Shown one piece after another: positions 47,697 through 57,257 of a stretch of 64,000 nt of DNA; position 1 is the first letter of the stretch; every line of letters begins with the position of its first letter. Source of the stretch: Halalkalibacter krulwichiae (GTDB taxonomy: Bacteria; Bacillota; Bacilli; Bacillales; Bacillaceae_D); the NCBI RefSeq assembly GCF_002109385.1, contig NZ_CP020814.1, positions 1,573,501 to 1,637,500 of the forward strand, read 5' to 3'. A program made the position numbers and the translations under genes. The notes under the pieces were generated by a model. It ran no database searches. It saw only the letters and a program-made list of their open reading frames with translations, and was not told the DNA's origin.

Positions 47697-49806
47697 CATT
47701 GAAGAACCTACAGTTGTTACTGAAAAGGGCTCTAACGGATTTCTTATGGAATACGAAGGAGCTGAAATTCTATGTGAATATGGGCTACCGGTTGCCAAAT
47801 CCAAACTAGCGCGTACAGAAGAGGAAGCTATTGAACTTGCTAACACGATCGGCTATCCAATCGTTTTAAAAGGGATGTCAAGAGACATTGTCCATAAGAC
47901 AGAAGCGGGCATTGTAAAGGTAAATATTACGAACCAAACTCAATTAATTAAAAGTTTTAATGAAGTCCTTACGAATGCTTCCAATTATAATAGCGAGGCA
48001 AAGATGGCAGGAGTTCTAGTGCAAGAAATGGCATCAAAAGGAATTGAATTAATTATTGGTATTAAAAAAGATCCAATCTTTGGTCATCAGCTTGTAATTG
48101 GCTTTGGTGGAACATTAGTAGAAATTATGAAAGATTTCTCGATGAGAATGATGCCAGTTTCAAAAGAAGATATAGCAGAAATGATTAAGGAATTGAAAAG
48201 CTATCCAATCATTGAAGGATATCGTGGACAGCAAGGGATAAATAAACAAAAACTAATTGATATATGTCTAGGTTTAAATAACTTAGTAGCGGAAAGACCA
48301 GAAATCGAAGAATTAGACTTGAATCCAATCATGTTTTCTGGCAATGAGGCGGCAATTTGTGATGTCAGAATACTAGTCGGAAACGATCAGAAAAATGAGG
48401 TTTCTAATCGAGATCTTACTAACGTGAAGTATATGTTGAACCCACGTTCAATTGCTGTTATTGGAGCTTCAACAAACGAAAAGAAGAATGGTGGAAGATT
48501 GTTCAGATATATTGTTGAAAATAACTTTGACGGAGAGTTATATCCGATTAACCCAGGTGCTACAGAAATTAAAGGGTATAAAGCTTACCCTAGTTTAAAA
48601 GAGGTGCCAGGGGAGATTGATTTAGCTTGTATTATTGTTGGAGCGAAACATGTTCCTCAAGTAATGGAGGAGTGTATAGCAAAGGGAATAAAGGCAGCAA
48701 TTGTCTATTCTTCTGGATTTGCTGAGATAGGAGAAGAAGGTCAGGCGTTACAAGAGCGTTTATTATCACTAGCTGAAGAAGGAAATATCCGAGTATTAGG
48801 ACCTAACTCAATAGGTATTGCTAGTCCTTCCAAAAATATCTATACGGCTTTTGGTGCGGCATTAGAGTCAAAAGTTAAAGTACCAGGAAATATTGGCTTT
48901 ATCTCTCAAAGTGGAGCAATGGGTAGCGCTTTACTTAGTAGGGCATGGGAGCAAGGAGCTGGTTTTAGTAGATGGGTCAGTGTAGCGAATGAGGCTGATT
49001 TAACGATTCCAGATTTTATTGAAGTATTAGCAGAAGATGAATTGACAAATGTTATTACTGTCTTTATGGAAGGAATTAAAGATGCTAAAGCGTTTAAGAA
49101 AGCTACAGAGAAAGCATTCCAACAAAAGAAACCTGTACTTGTATTTAAGACAGGTAGATCAAGTGTAGGGAAAAGAGCCGTTCAATCTCATACAGGTTCA
49201 ATTGCTGGAGACGATGCCGTTTTCTCAGCAGCATTTAAAAAGTACGGAGCGCTTCGTATTGATCATATTGAAGAGTTAATTGACGTTTCTAGAGCATTTA
49301 ATATTCAGCGATTGCCAAAAGGAAATCGAGTAGGAGTACTTACGGCTTCTGGTGGTGCTTGTAGTGTGATTGCCGATCTATGTTCAGAGAAAGGGTTAGA
49401 GGTTCCGGAATTAAAGGAAAGTATCAATGAAATTAAGGAACTAATTCCATCATTTGGTTCAGCTCAAAACCCGGTTGATGTAACAGCAGAAGTTATAGCA
49501 AAGCCAGAAATGTTTAAAAAAGTAATGGAAACGCTTACGAGGGATTCAAATATTGATGGCGTGATTGTCATGCTTACTACGAATGCAGACCCGGGTGCTA
49601 CAGTCATTGCACAAGCAATCTTGGATGTATTTAATGAGTCTGATAAACCAATCGTAGTTGGTCGTTTAGGGGCAGAAGCAATTGCAACTCAGGCTATGGA
49701 TTTTTACCAGAAAAATGCGTTCCCAGTGTATTCAACGCCTGAAAAGGTTGTGAATGTCATGGATTATTTGGTCCGCTATAGTAAAATCTCTCAAGAAAAA
49801 AAGTAA
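47683..49806 (+). CDS. ADP-forming (NDP-forming) acyl-CoA synthetase, fused subunits
   Basis: 707 residues. The N-terminal ~230 residues are the ATP-grasp part (YPIVLKGMSRDIVHKTEAG, DLNPIMF). From ~240 comes the CoA-binding domain (NPRSIAVIGAST) and the succinyl-CoA-synthetase-like domains; the phosphorylated His is likely in VQSHTGSIAG. It makes acyl-CoA from acid plus CoA with ATP to ADP, saving one bond relative to AMP-forming ligases. TTG start with AGGAGGGG 6 bases upstream; it overlaps the acyl-CoA dehydrogenase by 14 bases. Likely activates the acid brought in by the cluster's transporters. Confidence 0.88.
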   Translation: MGRNNIEEPTVVTEKGSNGFLMEYEGAEILCEYGLPVAKSKLARTEEEAIELANTIGYPIVLKGMSRDIVHKTEAGIVKVNITNQTQLIKSFNEVLTNASNYNSEAKMAGVLVQEMASKGIELIIGIKKDPIFGHQLVIGFGGTLVEIMKDFSMRMMPVSKEDIAEMIKELKSYPIIEGYRGQQGINKQKLIDICLGLNNLVAERPEIEELDLNPIMFSGNEAAICDVRILVGNDQKNEVSNRDLTNVKYMLNPRSIAVIGASTNEKKNGGRLFRYIVENNFDGELYPINPGATEIKGYKAYPSLKEVPGEIDLACIIVGAKHVPQVMEECIAKGIKAAIVYSSGFAEIGEEGQALQERLLSLAEEGNIRVLGPNSIGIASPSKNIYTAFGAALESKVKVPGNIGFISQSGAMGSALLSRAWEQGAGFSRWVSVANEADLTIPDFIEVLAEDELTNVITVFMEGIKDAKAFKKATEKAFQQKKPVLVFKTGRSSVGKRAVQSHTGSIAGDDAVFSAAFKKYGALRIDHIEELIDVSRAFNIQRLPKGNRVGVLTASGGACSVIADLCSEKGLEVPELKESINEIKELIPSFGSAQNPVDVTAEVIAKPEMFKKVMETLTRDSNIDGVIVMLTTNADPGATVIAQAILDVFNESDKPIVVGRLGAEAIATQAMDFYQKNAFPVYSTPEKVVNVMDYLVRYSKISQEKK

Positions 49807-49836
49807 CAGTCTAATAGAATAGAATGGAGAGATAAC

Positions 49837-50709
49837 ATGGAAAATCTAGCAGTAATTGGTGGAGGAGTAATGGGCAGAGGCATCGCTTACGCTGCTGCCC
49901 TATCTGGGCATCAGGTGCTCCTTCAAGATATTCAACCTAATGCTTTGGAAAAAGCCACTTCCTTTATTGAAAAGGAAGTGAAAAAGTCAATTGAAAGAGG
50001 ACGCTTACAAGCAGTAGAAGCAGAAGAGTGTCTTAGTAGAATTAAGTTTACAACGAGTATAGAAGAAGCTGGAATGCAAGCTGATCTAGTTATTGAAGCT
50101 GTACTTGAACAAATGGAACTAAAAGTAAATATTTTTAAGCAATTAGATGACGTATGTCCTAATCATACAATTTTAGCTACCAATACCTCAACAATGAGTC
50201 CTACTGAAATTGGGGCACAAACATCACGACCTGAGAAATGTATCGCAATGCACTTTTTTAATCCTCCACATAAAATGAAGTTGGTCGAGATAGTAAGAGG
50301 TTTAGATACATCTGATGAAACATTTAATAAAGCAAAGCAAGCTGCCCTTTCAATGGGTAAGGAAGTTGTAGAAGTGAATGAGTTTCCTGGTTTTGTAACG
50401 AGTCGGATGAATTGCTTAATTGGAAATGAAGCAATGAATATGCTGATGGAAGGGGTCGCTTCAGCTGAAGATATTGATAAAGCAATGAAACTTGGATTAA
50501 ATCATCCAATGGGGCCATTGGAGTTGGCAGATCTTGTCGGCCTAGATACTCGGCTTAGAAACATGGAGTATCTTCATGCCACTTTAGGTGAAAAATATCG
50601 TCCTTGTCCATTGCTAGCTAAATATGTGAAGGCTGGTAGGTTAGGTAGAAAATCTGGCATGGGATTTTATAACTACGAGAAAAACATAATAGGAGTGCAG
50701 AAAGTATGA
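49837..50709 (+). CDS. 3-hydroxyacyl-CoA dehydrogenase
   Basis: 290 residues, the single-function length (as in Hbd or MmgB). Rossmann GGGVMGRGIA at 7-16, NTSTMS, catalytic His in AMHFFNPPHKMKLVEIV, NEFPGFVTSRMN, and a C-terminal NHPMGPLELADLVGLD domain. It oxidises 3-hydroxyacyl-CoA with NAD. The stop overlaps the thiolase ATG by 4 bases. RBS GGAGAG. Confidence 0.93.
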   Translation: MENLAVIGGGVMGRGIAYAAALSGHQVLLQDIQPNALEKATSFIEKEVKKSIERGRLQAVEAEECLSRIKFTTSIEEAGMQADLVIEAVLEQMELKVNIFKQLDDVCPNHTILATNTSTMSPTEIGAQTSRPEKCIAMHFFNPPHKMKLVEIVRGLDTSDETFNKAKQAALSMGKEVVEVNEFPGFVTSRMNCLIGNEAMNMLMEGVASAEDIDKAMKLGLNHPMGPLELADLVGLDTRLRNMEYLHATLGEKYRPCPLLAKYVKAGRLGRKSGMGFYNYEKNIIGVQKV

Positions 50710-51899
50710 AAAATCCAGTAATTGTTGATTCAGTTCGAACGGCTGTAGGTCGACTTGGGGGTAGCTTAAAAACGGTAGAGGTTGATTTTCTAGCTGCGAA
50801 AGTGATTGATGAAGTTGTATCTCGTTCAGGTATTGAAAAAGAAGTTGTTGATGAAGTTATTTTAGGACAAGGGAAACAAAGTACAGATACGCCAAACCTT
50901 GCTAGGTTAGCGACACTTAGGGCACAGCTTCCGATTGAAGTTCCTGGCTATACTGTCCATCGGCAGTGTGGTTCAGGAATTCAAGCAGTAAATAACGCTG
51001 CTCAACAAATCCATTGTGGTTTGTCAGACGTAGTGATAGCTGGTGGAGCTGAAAGTATGAGTACCGCTCCATATTACATACGTAATGCTAGATTCGGCTA
51101 TGGTGCTGGAAATGGCGAAATTCTAGATCCAAATACGGAGAGTCAACCACGATCACAACCTATTGAAGATTATGGACATTTGACAATGGGAATGACAGCT
51201 GAGAACCTTGCTGAAAAATATAACATCACCCGCGAAGAGCAAGATGAATTTGCCCTTCGTAGCCAGCATTTAGCGCTTCAGGCAATTGAATCAGGAAGAT
51301 TCAAAGATGAGATTGTTGGTTATGAAACAAGAGTAAAACGAGAGAGTGTTATGTTTGACATCGATGAACATCCAAGAAATACAACACTTGAAAAGCTATC
51401 GACATTAAAACCCGTCTTTAAAAAGAATGGAACAGTCACAGCAGGAAACAGTAGTGGTCGAAATGATGGGGCATCAGCCATCCTATTAATGTCAGAAGAG
51501 GCAGCTAGTAGATATAGTATAAAACCAAAAGCAAAAGTTATTGCTCAGGCTTCAGTTGGAGTCTCTCCTGATATTATGGGGATTGGTCCGGTTCCAGCAA
51601 CGATGAAAGCTTTGAAAATGGCAGGGTTAACGTTTGATGATATTGGACTAGTAGAATTGAATGAAGCGTTTTCTGCTCAAGCGTTAGCAGTACTTAAAGA
51701 GTGGAATATCGGTGTGAATAAAGTAAATGTAAACGGTGGCGCCATTGCTTTAGGGCACCCAATTGGTGCAACTGGCGCAATTTTATTAACGAAGTTGTTA
51801 CATGAAATGGAGCGTCGTGGTGAAAAGTATGGGCTTGTGACGCTTTGTACGGCAGGAGGACTAGGGATTTCTACAATCATTGAGAATATGCAAGTGTAA
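50706..51899 (+). CDS. Acetyl-CoA acyltransferase (thiolase)
   Basis: 397 residues with all hallmarks: nucleophile Cys88 in HRQCGSGIQAV, GGAESMSTAPYY, NEAFSAQALAV, GHPIGATGA (His) and CTAGGLGI (second Cys). Cleaves 3-ketoacyl-CoA. ATGA overlap with the hydroxyacyl-CoA dehydrogenase. The canonical motifs make it the main beta-ketothiolase of this sigma-54 operon, in contrast to the variant thiolases at 3138 and 21181. Confidence 0.95.
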   Translation: MKNPVIVDSVRTAVGRLGGSLKTVEVDFLAAKVIDEVVSRSGIEKEVVDEVILGQGKQSTDTPNLARLATLRAQLPIEVPGYTVHRQCGSGIQAVNNAAQQIHCGLSDVVIAGGAESMSTAPYYIRNARFGYGAGNGEILDPNTESQPRSQPIEDYGHLTMGMTAENLAEKYNITREEQDEFALRSQHLALQAIESGRFKDEIVGYETRVKRESVMFDIDEHPRNTTLEKLSTLKPVFKKNGTVTAGNSSGRNDGASAILLMSEEAASRYSIKPKAKVIAQASVGVSPDIMGIGPVPATMKALKMAGLTFDDIGLVELNEAFSAQALAVLKEWNIGVNKVNVNGGAIALGHPIGATGAILLTKLLHEMERRGEKYGLVTLCTAGGLGISTIIENMQV

Positions 51900-51924
51900 T
51901 GTTAATTCGTGAGGAGGAAATGAA

Positions 51925-52695
51925 GTGAATATATTTGTCATTTTAAAACGGACGTTTGATACTGAGGAGAAAATTACGATCAGCAATGGGAAAGTAAATG
52001 AGGATGGTGCTGAATTTATTATCAATCCTTATGATGAATACGCTGTTGAAGAAGCAATCACGTTACGCGATGCTCATGGTGGGGAAGTAACCGTTATCAC
52101 AGTGGGTGAAGAAGAGTCAGAGAAAGAGCTACGGACGGCACTTGCGATAGGGGCTGACAAGGCCGTTCTGATTAACAATGAAGATGTTGAAGATTTTGAT
52201 CAATTCTCAACTTCTTCAATTCTAGCAGCTTATTTAAAAGAGAAAGAGGTTGATATTATTTTAGCTGGAAATGTAGCAGTTGATAATGGTTCAGGGCAAG
52301 TTGGACCACGTTTAGCAGAAGAACTGGGAATTCCAGCCCTAACAACGATAACGAAGCTTACGGTTGATGGTGGAAAAGCGACAGTTGAGAGAGATATCGA
52401 AGGTGATGTAGAAGTAGTCGAAGTATCTCTGCCACTATTGGTTACTTGTCAGCAAGGACTAAATGAACCTAGATACCCTTCGTTACCAGGGATTATGAAG
52501 GCAAAGAAGAAGCCGCTTGAGAAACTAGATTTAGATGATATCGATCTAGATGAAGATGATGTAGAAGCAAAAACAAAGACAGTTGAACAATTCTTACCTC
52601 CAGAAAAAGAGGCAGGGAAGATTTTAGAAGGGGAAATGGAAAAACAAGTCCAAGAGCTCGTGTCCTTATTAAGGAACGAAGCGAAAGTAATGTAA
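51925..52695 (+). CDS. etfB: Electron transfer flavoprotein beta subunit
   Basis: 256 residues from GTG 51925 (GAGGAGG upstream). Seen: the AMP/adenine-binding AIGADKAVLI, VAVDNGSGQVGPRLAEELG, and QQGLNEPRYPSLPGIMKAKKKP, the recognition loop conserved in EtfB. It takes electrons from acyl-CoA dehydrogenase. An acidic stretch (LDLDDIDLDEDDVEAK) follows the loop. The position directly before etfA is the normal arrangement. Confidence 0.95.
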   Translation: MNIFVILKRTFDTEEKITISNGKVNEDGAEFIINPYDEYAVEEAITLRDAHGGEVTVITVGEEESEKELRTALAIGADKAVLINNEDVEDFDQFSTSSILAAYLKEKEVDIILAGNVAVDNGSGQVGPRLAEELGIPALTTITKLTVDGGKATVERDIEGDVEVVEVSLPLLVTCQQGLNEPRYPSLPGIMKAKKKPLEKLDLDDIDLDEDDVEAKTKTVEQFLPPEKEAGKILEGEMEKQVQELVSLLRNEAKVM

Positions 52696-52712
52696 CTTAG
52701 GAGGGACAAAAA

Positions 52713-53690
52713 ATGGAGAAAAAAGTACTTGTTTTAGCAGAGATTCGTGAAGGGGAAATTCGTAATGTTTCTTTTGAAGCCATTGCAGCTGCCAAAAAAG
52801 TTGCTAACGGAGGGGAAGTCGTTGGATTACTTCTCGGAGAAAGGGTAAGTCATCTGACAAAAGAGCTAATCCAACACGGGGCAGACCGCGTCATTACTGT
52901 AGAGGATAGAAACTTAAACGTATATACTACAGATGCTTATTTACAAGCGATTATCCAAGTAATAGATTATGAGAAGCCAGAAGGATTTATTTTAGGCCAC
53001 ACAGCTATAGGGAAAGACGTATCTCCACGAATTGCTGCCAAGTTGAAGACTGGGCTTATCTCAGATGCTGTTAGTGTGGAAGTTGTTGGAGAAGAAGTGT
53101 TATTCACTCGTCCAATCTATTCTGGTAAGGCATTTGAAAAGAAAATCGTTCAAGAAGGCATTGTCTTTGCAACAATTCGCCCAAACAATATTCAGCCATT
53201 GGACAAAGAACCATCACGTACTGGTCATGTAACGTCAATAGCAGTCGATATTAAAGATTTGCGTACAATTGTGAAAGATATCGTAAGAAAAACAACTAGT
53301 GGTATTGATCTTTCTGAAGCAAAAGTGATTGTTTCTGGTGGGCGTGGCGTAAAAAATGCAGAAGGATTTAAACCACTGCAAGAGCTAGCAAATGTGTTAG
53401 GTGGAGCGGTTGGAGCATCACGTGGAGCGTGTGATGCTGACTATTGTGATTACTCGATGCAGATTGGGCAAACGGGGAAAGTTGTTACTCCAGATCTTTA
53501 TATTGCTTGTGGTATTTCTGGCGCTATCCAACATGTAGCTGGGATGAGTAATTCAAAGGTAATTATCGCAATAAATAAAGATCCTGAGGCGCCAATTTTT
53601 TCAATTGCAGACTACGGGATTGTAGGTGACCTTTTTGAAGTCGTGCCAATGTTAACGGAAGAAATTAAGAATTTAAAAGTAACAAATTAA
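52713..53690 (+). CDS. etfA: Electron transfer flavoprotein alpha subunit
   Basis: 325 residues. The C-terminal FAD domain has SGGRGVKNAEGF, VGASRGACDADYC, QIGQTGKVVTPDLYIACGISGAIQH and INKDPEAPIF. Passes electrons from EtfB on to the quinone pool. RBS TTAGGAGGG. The last clear gene of the operon that starts at the sigma-54 promoter 46443; a long hairpin follows. Confidence 0.96.
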   Translation: MEKKVLVLAEIREGEIRNVSFEAIAAAKKVANGGEVVGLLLGERVSHLTKELIQHGADRVITVEDRNLNVYTTDAYLQAIIQVIDYEKPEGFILGHTAIGKDVSPRIAAKLKTGLISDAVSVEVVGEEVLFTRPIYSGKAFEKKIVQEGIVFATIRPNNIQPLDKEPSRTGHVTSIAVDIKDLRTIVKDIVRKTTSGIDLSEAKVIVSGGRGVKNAEGFKPLQELANVLGGAVGASRGACDADYCDYSMQIGQTGKVVTPDLYIACGISGAIQHVAGMSNSKVIIAINKDPEAPIFSIADYGIVGDLFEVVPMLTEEIKNLKVTN

Positions 53691-53739
53691 AATTTAATTA
53701 AAAAACCACTAATTGATCGTTAGGGTGTAACTAGTTATC

Positions 53740-53788
53740 TCATACACTTAATGGCGAGTCTAGCAATGGACTCGCATTAAGTGTATGA
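53740..53788 (+). terminator. Long hairpin after etfA
   Basis: TCATACACTTAATGGCGAGTC (53740-53760) pairs with the near-complement at 53769-53788 (one bulged base). No T tract, so it may be a stabilising hairpin or weak terminator. Confidence 0.55.
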
Positions 53789-53912
53789 AACTTAGAGAAA
53801 ATCGAGGCTGATAACCATCAAGGAAAGCGCATAAATGGCGTTTGTGTATTTGTGTTTTTGACGGAGTAAACTTTGCTTTGCTTCGTCAATCAAATTTAGT
53901 AAGGAGTTGGGA

Positions 53913-54302
53913 ATGATGAGAAGAACAGAGCCTGGAATGAGTCCTTTCTGGGATTATATCGGAATGGAAGAAGTGGAAATGAGCGAAGGGTATGCAGAAA
54001 TTAAAATGATTATCAAACCAGAACATACTCAACGAAGAGGCACTGTTCATGGCGGAGTACTTGCGACATTGATTGATGCAGCTGTAGGCTCTGCAGTTCG
54101 AACTACACAAACTGAAGATCAATCTTCAGCCACAATCGAATTGAAGATTAACTATATTCGACCTGCTAAGGGAGACTATTTACTTGCAAAAGGAAAATTG
54201 TCGCATAGAGGAAAGAAAGTACAAGTTGGTACGGCAGAAATCTTTAATTCAGAAGGGAAAATGGTGGCAATGGGTTCTGCTACCTTTATGGTGATCTCTT
54301 AG
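53913..54302 (+). CDS. PaaI-type hot-dog thioesterase
   Basis: 129 residues. The hot-dog motif RRGTVHGGVLATLIDAAVGSA is the PaaI/YbgC-type active region (HGG, with Asp on the helix), followed by ELKINYIRPAKGD. It hydrolyses an acyl-CoA, perhaps to recycle CoA from dead-end intermediates. ATG 53913 is chosen because AAGGAG lies 6 bases before it; the TTG at 53907 touches the RBS. It lies between the etf genes and the regulator. Confidence 0.87.
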   Translation: MMRRTEPGMSPFWDYIGMEEVEMSEGYAEIKMIIKPEHTQRRGTVHGGVLATLIDAAVGSAVRTTQTEDQSSATIELKINYIRPAKGDYLLAKGKLSHRGKKVQVGTAEIFNSEGKMVAMGSATFMVIS

Positions 54303-54335
54303 AATTAAACACTACCGTTAATAATAAAAAATGTA

Positions 54336-54373
54336 AAAAGTCGGTTTTCCTTTTTAGGGAAATCGACTTTTGT
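54336..54373 (+). terminator. Terminator before the regulator gene
   Basis: AAAAGTCGGTTTTCC pairs, with mismatches, with GGGAAATCGACTTTT. Confidence 0.65.
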
Positions 54374-54477
54374 TCCTGTATGCACTTATAAAAAACTGAA
54401 CGAGTACTAAGAAGTTACTATGTTATAATATTCATAATATTAGTAAATGTACAATTAGACGATGGAGGGTAGAGCTA

Positions 54478-56370
54478 GTGAAATTCAAAATGATTATGAC
54501 TTCAGGCTATCCTGAAATGACGAAAATGATAAAGAAGGTTGCATCTGAATTAAACTATGCAGTAACAGTTGTTGAGGGTACATTGAATGAAGCGGCTAAT
54601 GAAGTGAAAAGTCTTGTAGCTAAGGGCGGTTATGAAGTTGTTATTAGCCGAGCTGGAACAGCAAAAGTAATTAATGAAATTGTAGACCTACCTATTGTGT
54701 ATAGCGATTCAGATCATTTTGATTTTTTGCAAGCTTTTGTTCGCGCTAAAAAACACGGAGATAAAATTTGCTTTATTACATATCCTGAAGAAGGTTTTTT
54801 GTTTAATTTTGAACACATATTTGAAACAATTGGCTTTGAAGTTACAATTCTACCTTATAAGAATCAGACAGAAATGATCAACCAAATAAAAGTGGCTAAA
54901 AAGATGGAAATGGATGTTGTCGTAGGAGGCGGAATTCGCGCTACAGAAATTGTCCAAAGTCATGGAATGAAAAGCATGTTTCTTACAATAAGTGAAAGAA
55001 CAATAAAACGAGCCTTAATTCTTGCTAGTAAAGTAGCAAGTGACCGTATCGTTGTAAAAGAAAAAGCAGAAAAGCTCAATGCGGTTATTAATGTTTCGGA
55101 AGAAGGCATTTTATTTTTAAATCGAGATGGAAGAATTGAAACATGTAACCCAGCTGCAGAGAAAATATTTGAAGAAAAGGAAGAAGGAATTACTGGGAAA
55201 GGGTTAAACGAAATTAAAAACGCTAAGTTACTAGAATTGCTGAAAGTAGAGAAAATCTATACTGGGAAAGGTAATTTTACGTTAAAAGATCTTATCGTAA
55301 CCTATGAGCCAATTATCGTTGATTATGAAAGATTAGGAACGGTTATTACATGTCGAGAATTTAGCAAGATTCAGAAATTAGAAAATAAGGTTCGTCGTGA
55401 ATTACAATCGAAAGGCTTAGTAGCTCGATTTTCTTTGGATGATATTCACCATAGAGGTGAAAAAATGTCTGATGTTATTCAACTAGCAAAAGAGTATGCG
55501 ACTACCGAATCAACAGTCCTGATTATCGGTGAAAGTGGTACAGGGAAAGAACTCATTGCACAAGGGATCCATAATGAAAGTAGTCGTAGGGAAGGCCCTT
55601 TTGTTGCAGTTAACTGTGCTGCCTTACCAGAGAATCTGCTAGAGAGTGAATTGTTTGGGTATGCAGAAGGAGCATTTACAGGTGCAAATAAAGGGGGAAG
55701 ACAAGGGGTTTTTGAATTAGCTCACAAAGGAACAATTTTCCTTGATGAAATAGGTGAGATCCCTCATCATATTCAAACAAGATTATTGAGAGTACTTCAA
55801 GAAAAAGAAGTCATGCGTGTAGGCGGTGACAGAGTTACCCCGGTCGATATACGAATAGTAGCTGCGACAAATCAAAAGCTGTGGGAGCTTGTCCAGGATG
55901 GAAAGTTTCGATCTGACCTATACTTTCGCTTAAGTGTTTTACATATAGAAGTACCACCTTTAAATCAGCGCCGCGACGACATCCCTATACTGGTTAATTA
56001 CTTCTTGGCGGGGTTAAACTCTACATTAACGTTTGATGATTTTTCAGAGGAACTACAAACCTTTTTCATCTCATATAATTGGCCAGGTAACATTAGGCAG
56101 TTGGAGAATATAATTGAAAGACTTCATTTGCGTGTCAAAAATGTAAAGGATGAGAAAGCATTCATTCAAGATGCACTGAGAGAGACGGATGACAATCAAA
56201 AGCTAATGGAAATAGGCGATCAATCCCTTGTTTTAAAAAATGGGACAATGGAAGAGATTGAGAAACAAGTCATTAATCAAATGCTTGAAAAACATAATAA
56301 TAACAAAACGATTGTTGCAGAGAAATTGGGCTTAAGCCGGACGACATTGTGGAAAAAATTGAATGATTGA
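54478..56370 (+). CDS. Sigma-54-dependent transcriptional activator, PrpR type
   Basis: 630 residues. Residues ~1-190 form a PrpR-type N-terminal sensor (AGGYEVVISRAGTA-like region near 48-62, GGGIRATEIVQSHGMKS near 150-166). A PAS domain (~200-300) follows, then the AAA+ domain: Walker A GESGTGKE at 351-358, GAFTGA at 398-403 (sigma-54 contact), Walker B GTIFLDEIGE. The C-terminal Fis-type helix-turn-helix is NKTIVAEKLGLSRTTLWKKL. GTG start with GGAGGGTAGAG upstream. Five -24/-12 promoters in the flanking 20 kb are its obvious targets. The PrpR domain binds 2-methylcitrate in the namesake; the ligand here is unknown. Confidence 0.93.
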   Translation: MKFKMIMTSGYPEMTKMIKKVASELNYAVTVVEGTLNEAANEVKSLVAKGGYEVVISRAGTAKVINEIVDLPIVYSDSDHFDFLQAFVRAKKHGDKICFITYPEEGFLFNFEHIFETIGFEVTILPYKNQTEMINQIKVAKKMEMDVVVGGGIRATEIVQSHGMKSMFLTISERTIKRALILASKVASDRIVVKEKAEKLNAVINVSEEGILFLNRDGRIETCNPAAEKIFEEKEEGITGKGLNEIKNAKLLELLKVEKIYTGKGNFTLKDLIVTYEPIIVDYERLGTVITCREFSKIQKLENKVRRELQSKGLVARFSLDDIHHRGEKMSDVIQLAKEYATTESTVLIIGESGTGKELIAQGIHNESSRREGPFVAVNCAALPENLLESELFGYAEGAFTGANKGGRQGVFELAHKGTIFLDEIGEIPHHIQTRLLRVLQEKEVMRVGGDRVTPVDIRIVAATNQKLWELVQDGKFRSDLYFRLSVLHIEVPPLNQRRDDIPILVNYFLAGLNSTLTFDDFSEELQTFFISYNWPGNIRQLENIIERLHLRVKNVKDEKAFIQDALRETDDNQKLMEIGDQSLVLKNGTMEEIEKQVINQMLEKHNNNKTIVAEKLGLSRTTLWKKLND

Positions 56371-56585
56371 TCCTATTTATGAGGCTGGGACATAAAGAAA
56401 GTGTTTATTAAAAATTCGAACGACGACAACCTTAGCGGAGGAAATATACGTAGACTCCTGCGGGATTAAAAGGGAGGCCACAGAAAAACTTCCATTTTTC
56501 TGTGCTTAATAAGAATCTGAATAAAAAAGGCAATTTCTATCCATTATTGGCTGAGAAATTGCCTCTTTCCTTCTCTATTTTCCTA

Positions 56586-56900
56586 TTATTTTTCATCCAA
56601 AAGCTTTAGTATTCTCTTAATATTCACTGCGAATATCGTGGTTGCTGCTTGAATTTTCATACCAAACAGACCCGAGGATGTTGCAATTTTGAACCCTTGT
56701 CTATGTTTTAATTCGCTATTTTCTGACTCTATTTTATAACGTGACCTCTCCATTTCTTTAAACTCTTCCGTTTGTTGAAAGGCTTTTTGTTCAGAGTGTT
56801 CTTCTGATTTAATGGTCACATAATAAGACTTTGTTTTTGCTCCTTCTTTGTAACATCCTACTTGAAACGGACAGACTTTGCATTTTTCAACATCAAATTG
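56586..56900 (-). pseudogene. IS1182-like transposase, C-terminal remnant
   Basis: An open minus-strand frame of 105 codons bounded upstream by TAA at 56901-56903. It reads CKVCPFQVGCYKEG, then RYKIESENSELKHRQGF and SGLFGMKIQAATTIFAVNIKRILKLL, the C-terminus of IS1182/DDE_Tnp_1_6 transposases. The zinc-ribbon-like Cys cluster and the final Glu-containing helix are present, but the N-terminal catalytic part is missing. No start or RBS. Confidence 0.8.
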
Positions 56901-56989
56901 TTATCGGATTCTAGGGTTAGTATGAATGAAAAATCAACAGGTTCATGTAATACCTAAATTATAAAATAAAAGGACAGTGAAATGTTTGA

Positions 56990-57257
56990 TGAAAATTAAA
57001 CTTCAGACTGTAGACAAAAGGCCTTTGAGTTTCGTTTCTCAAAGGCCTTTTTACGCTAATTCTCCTATTTCTTTTGATCGTTGAAGAGTAGGGAATTTCT
57101 ATCTTTCCGCTCAACAAAGCGGACGGGATGGGAGGGCCGACTCCTGCAGGAGGGAAGGGCAGGTTGAAATCCACCGGCGCAGCCGGTTAGTTCAACGCCC
57201 ACCTGCGGAAAGCGTGCCCCCCATCCCGGGAGCGAGGTCGAAGCTCCTTTTCAAGTC
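56990..57257. repeat. Dispersed repeat, copy 2
   Basis: Nearly identical to 14057-14322, with one extra A in ACAAAAGG, one extra C in GTGCCCCCC, and A for G in CGCCCACC. It carries the same CAAAGGCCTTTGAG hairpin and the CGGGATGGG/CCCATCCCG arms. The minus-strand open frame over it is not a gene. Confidence 0.85.
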
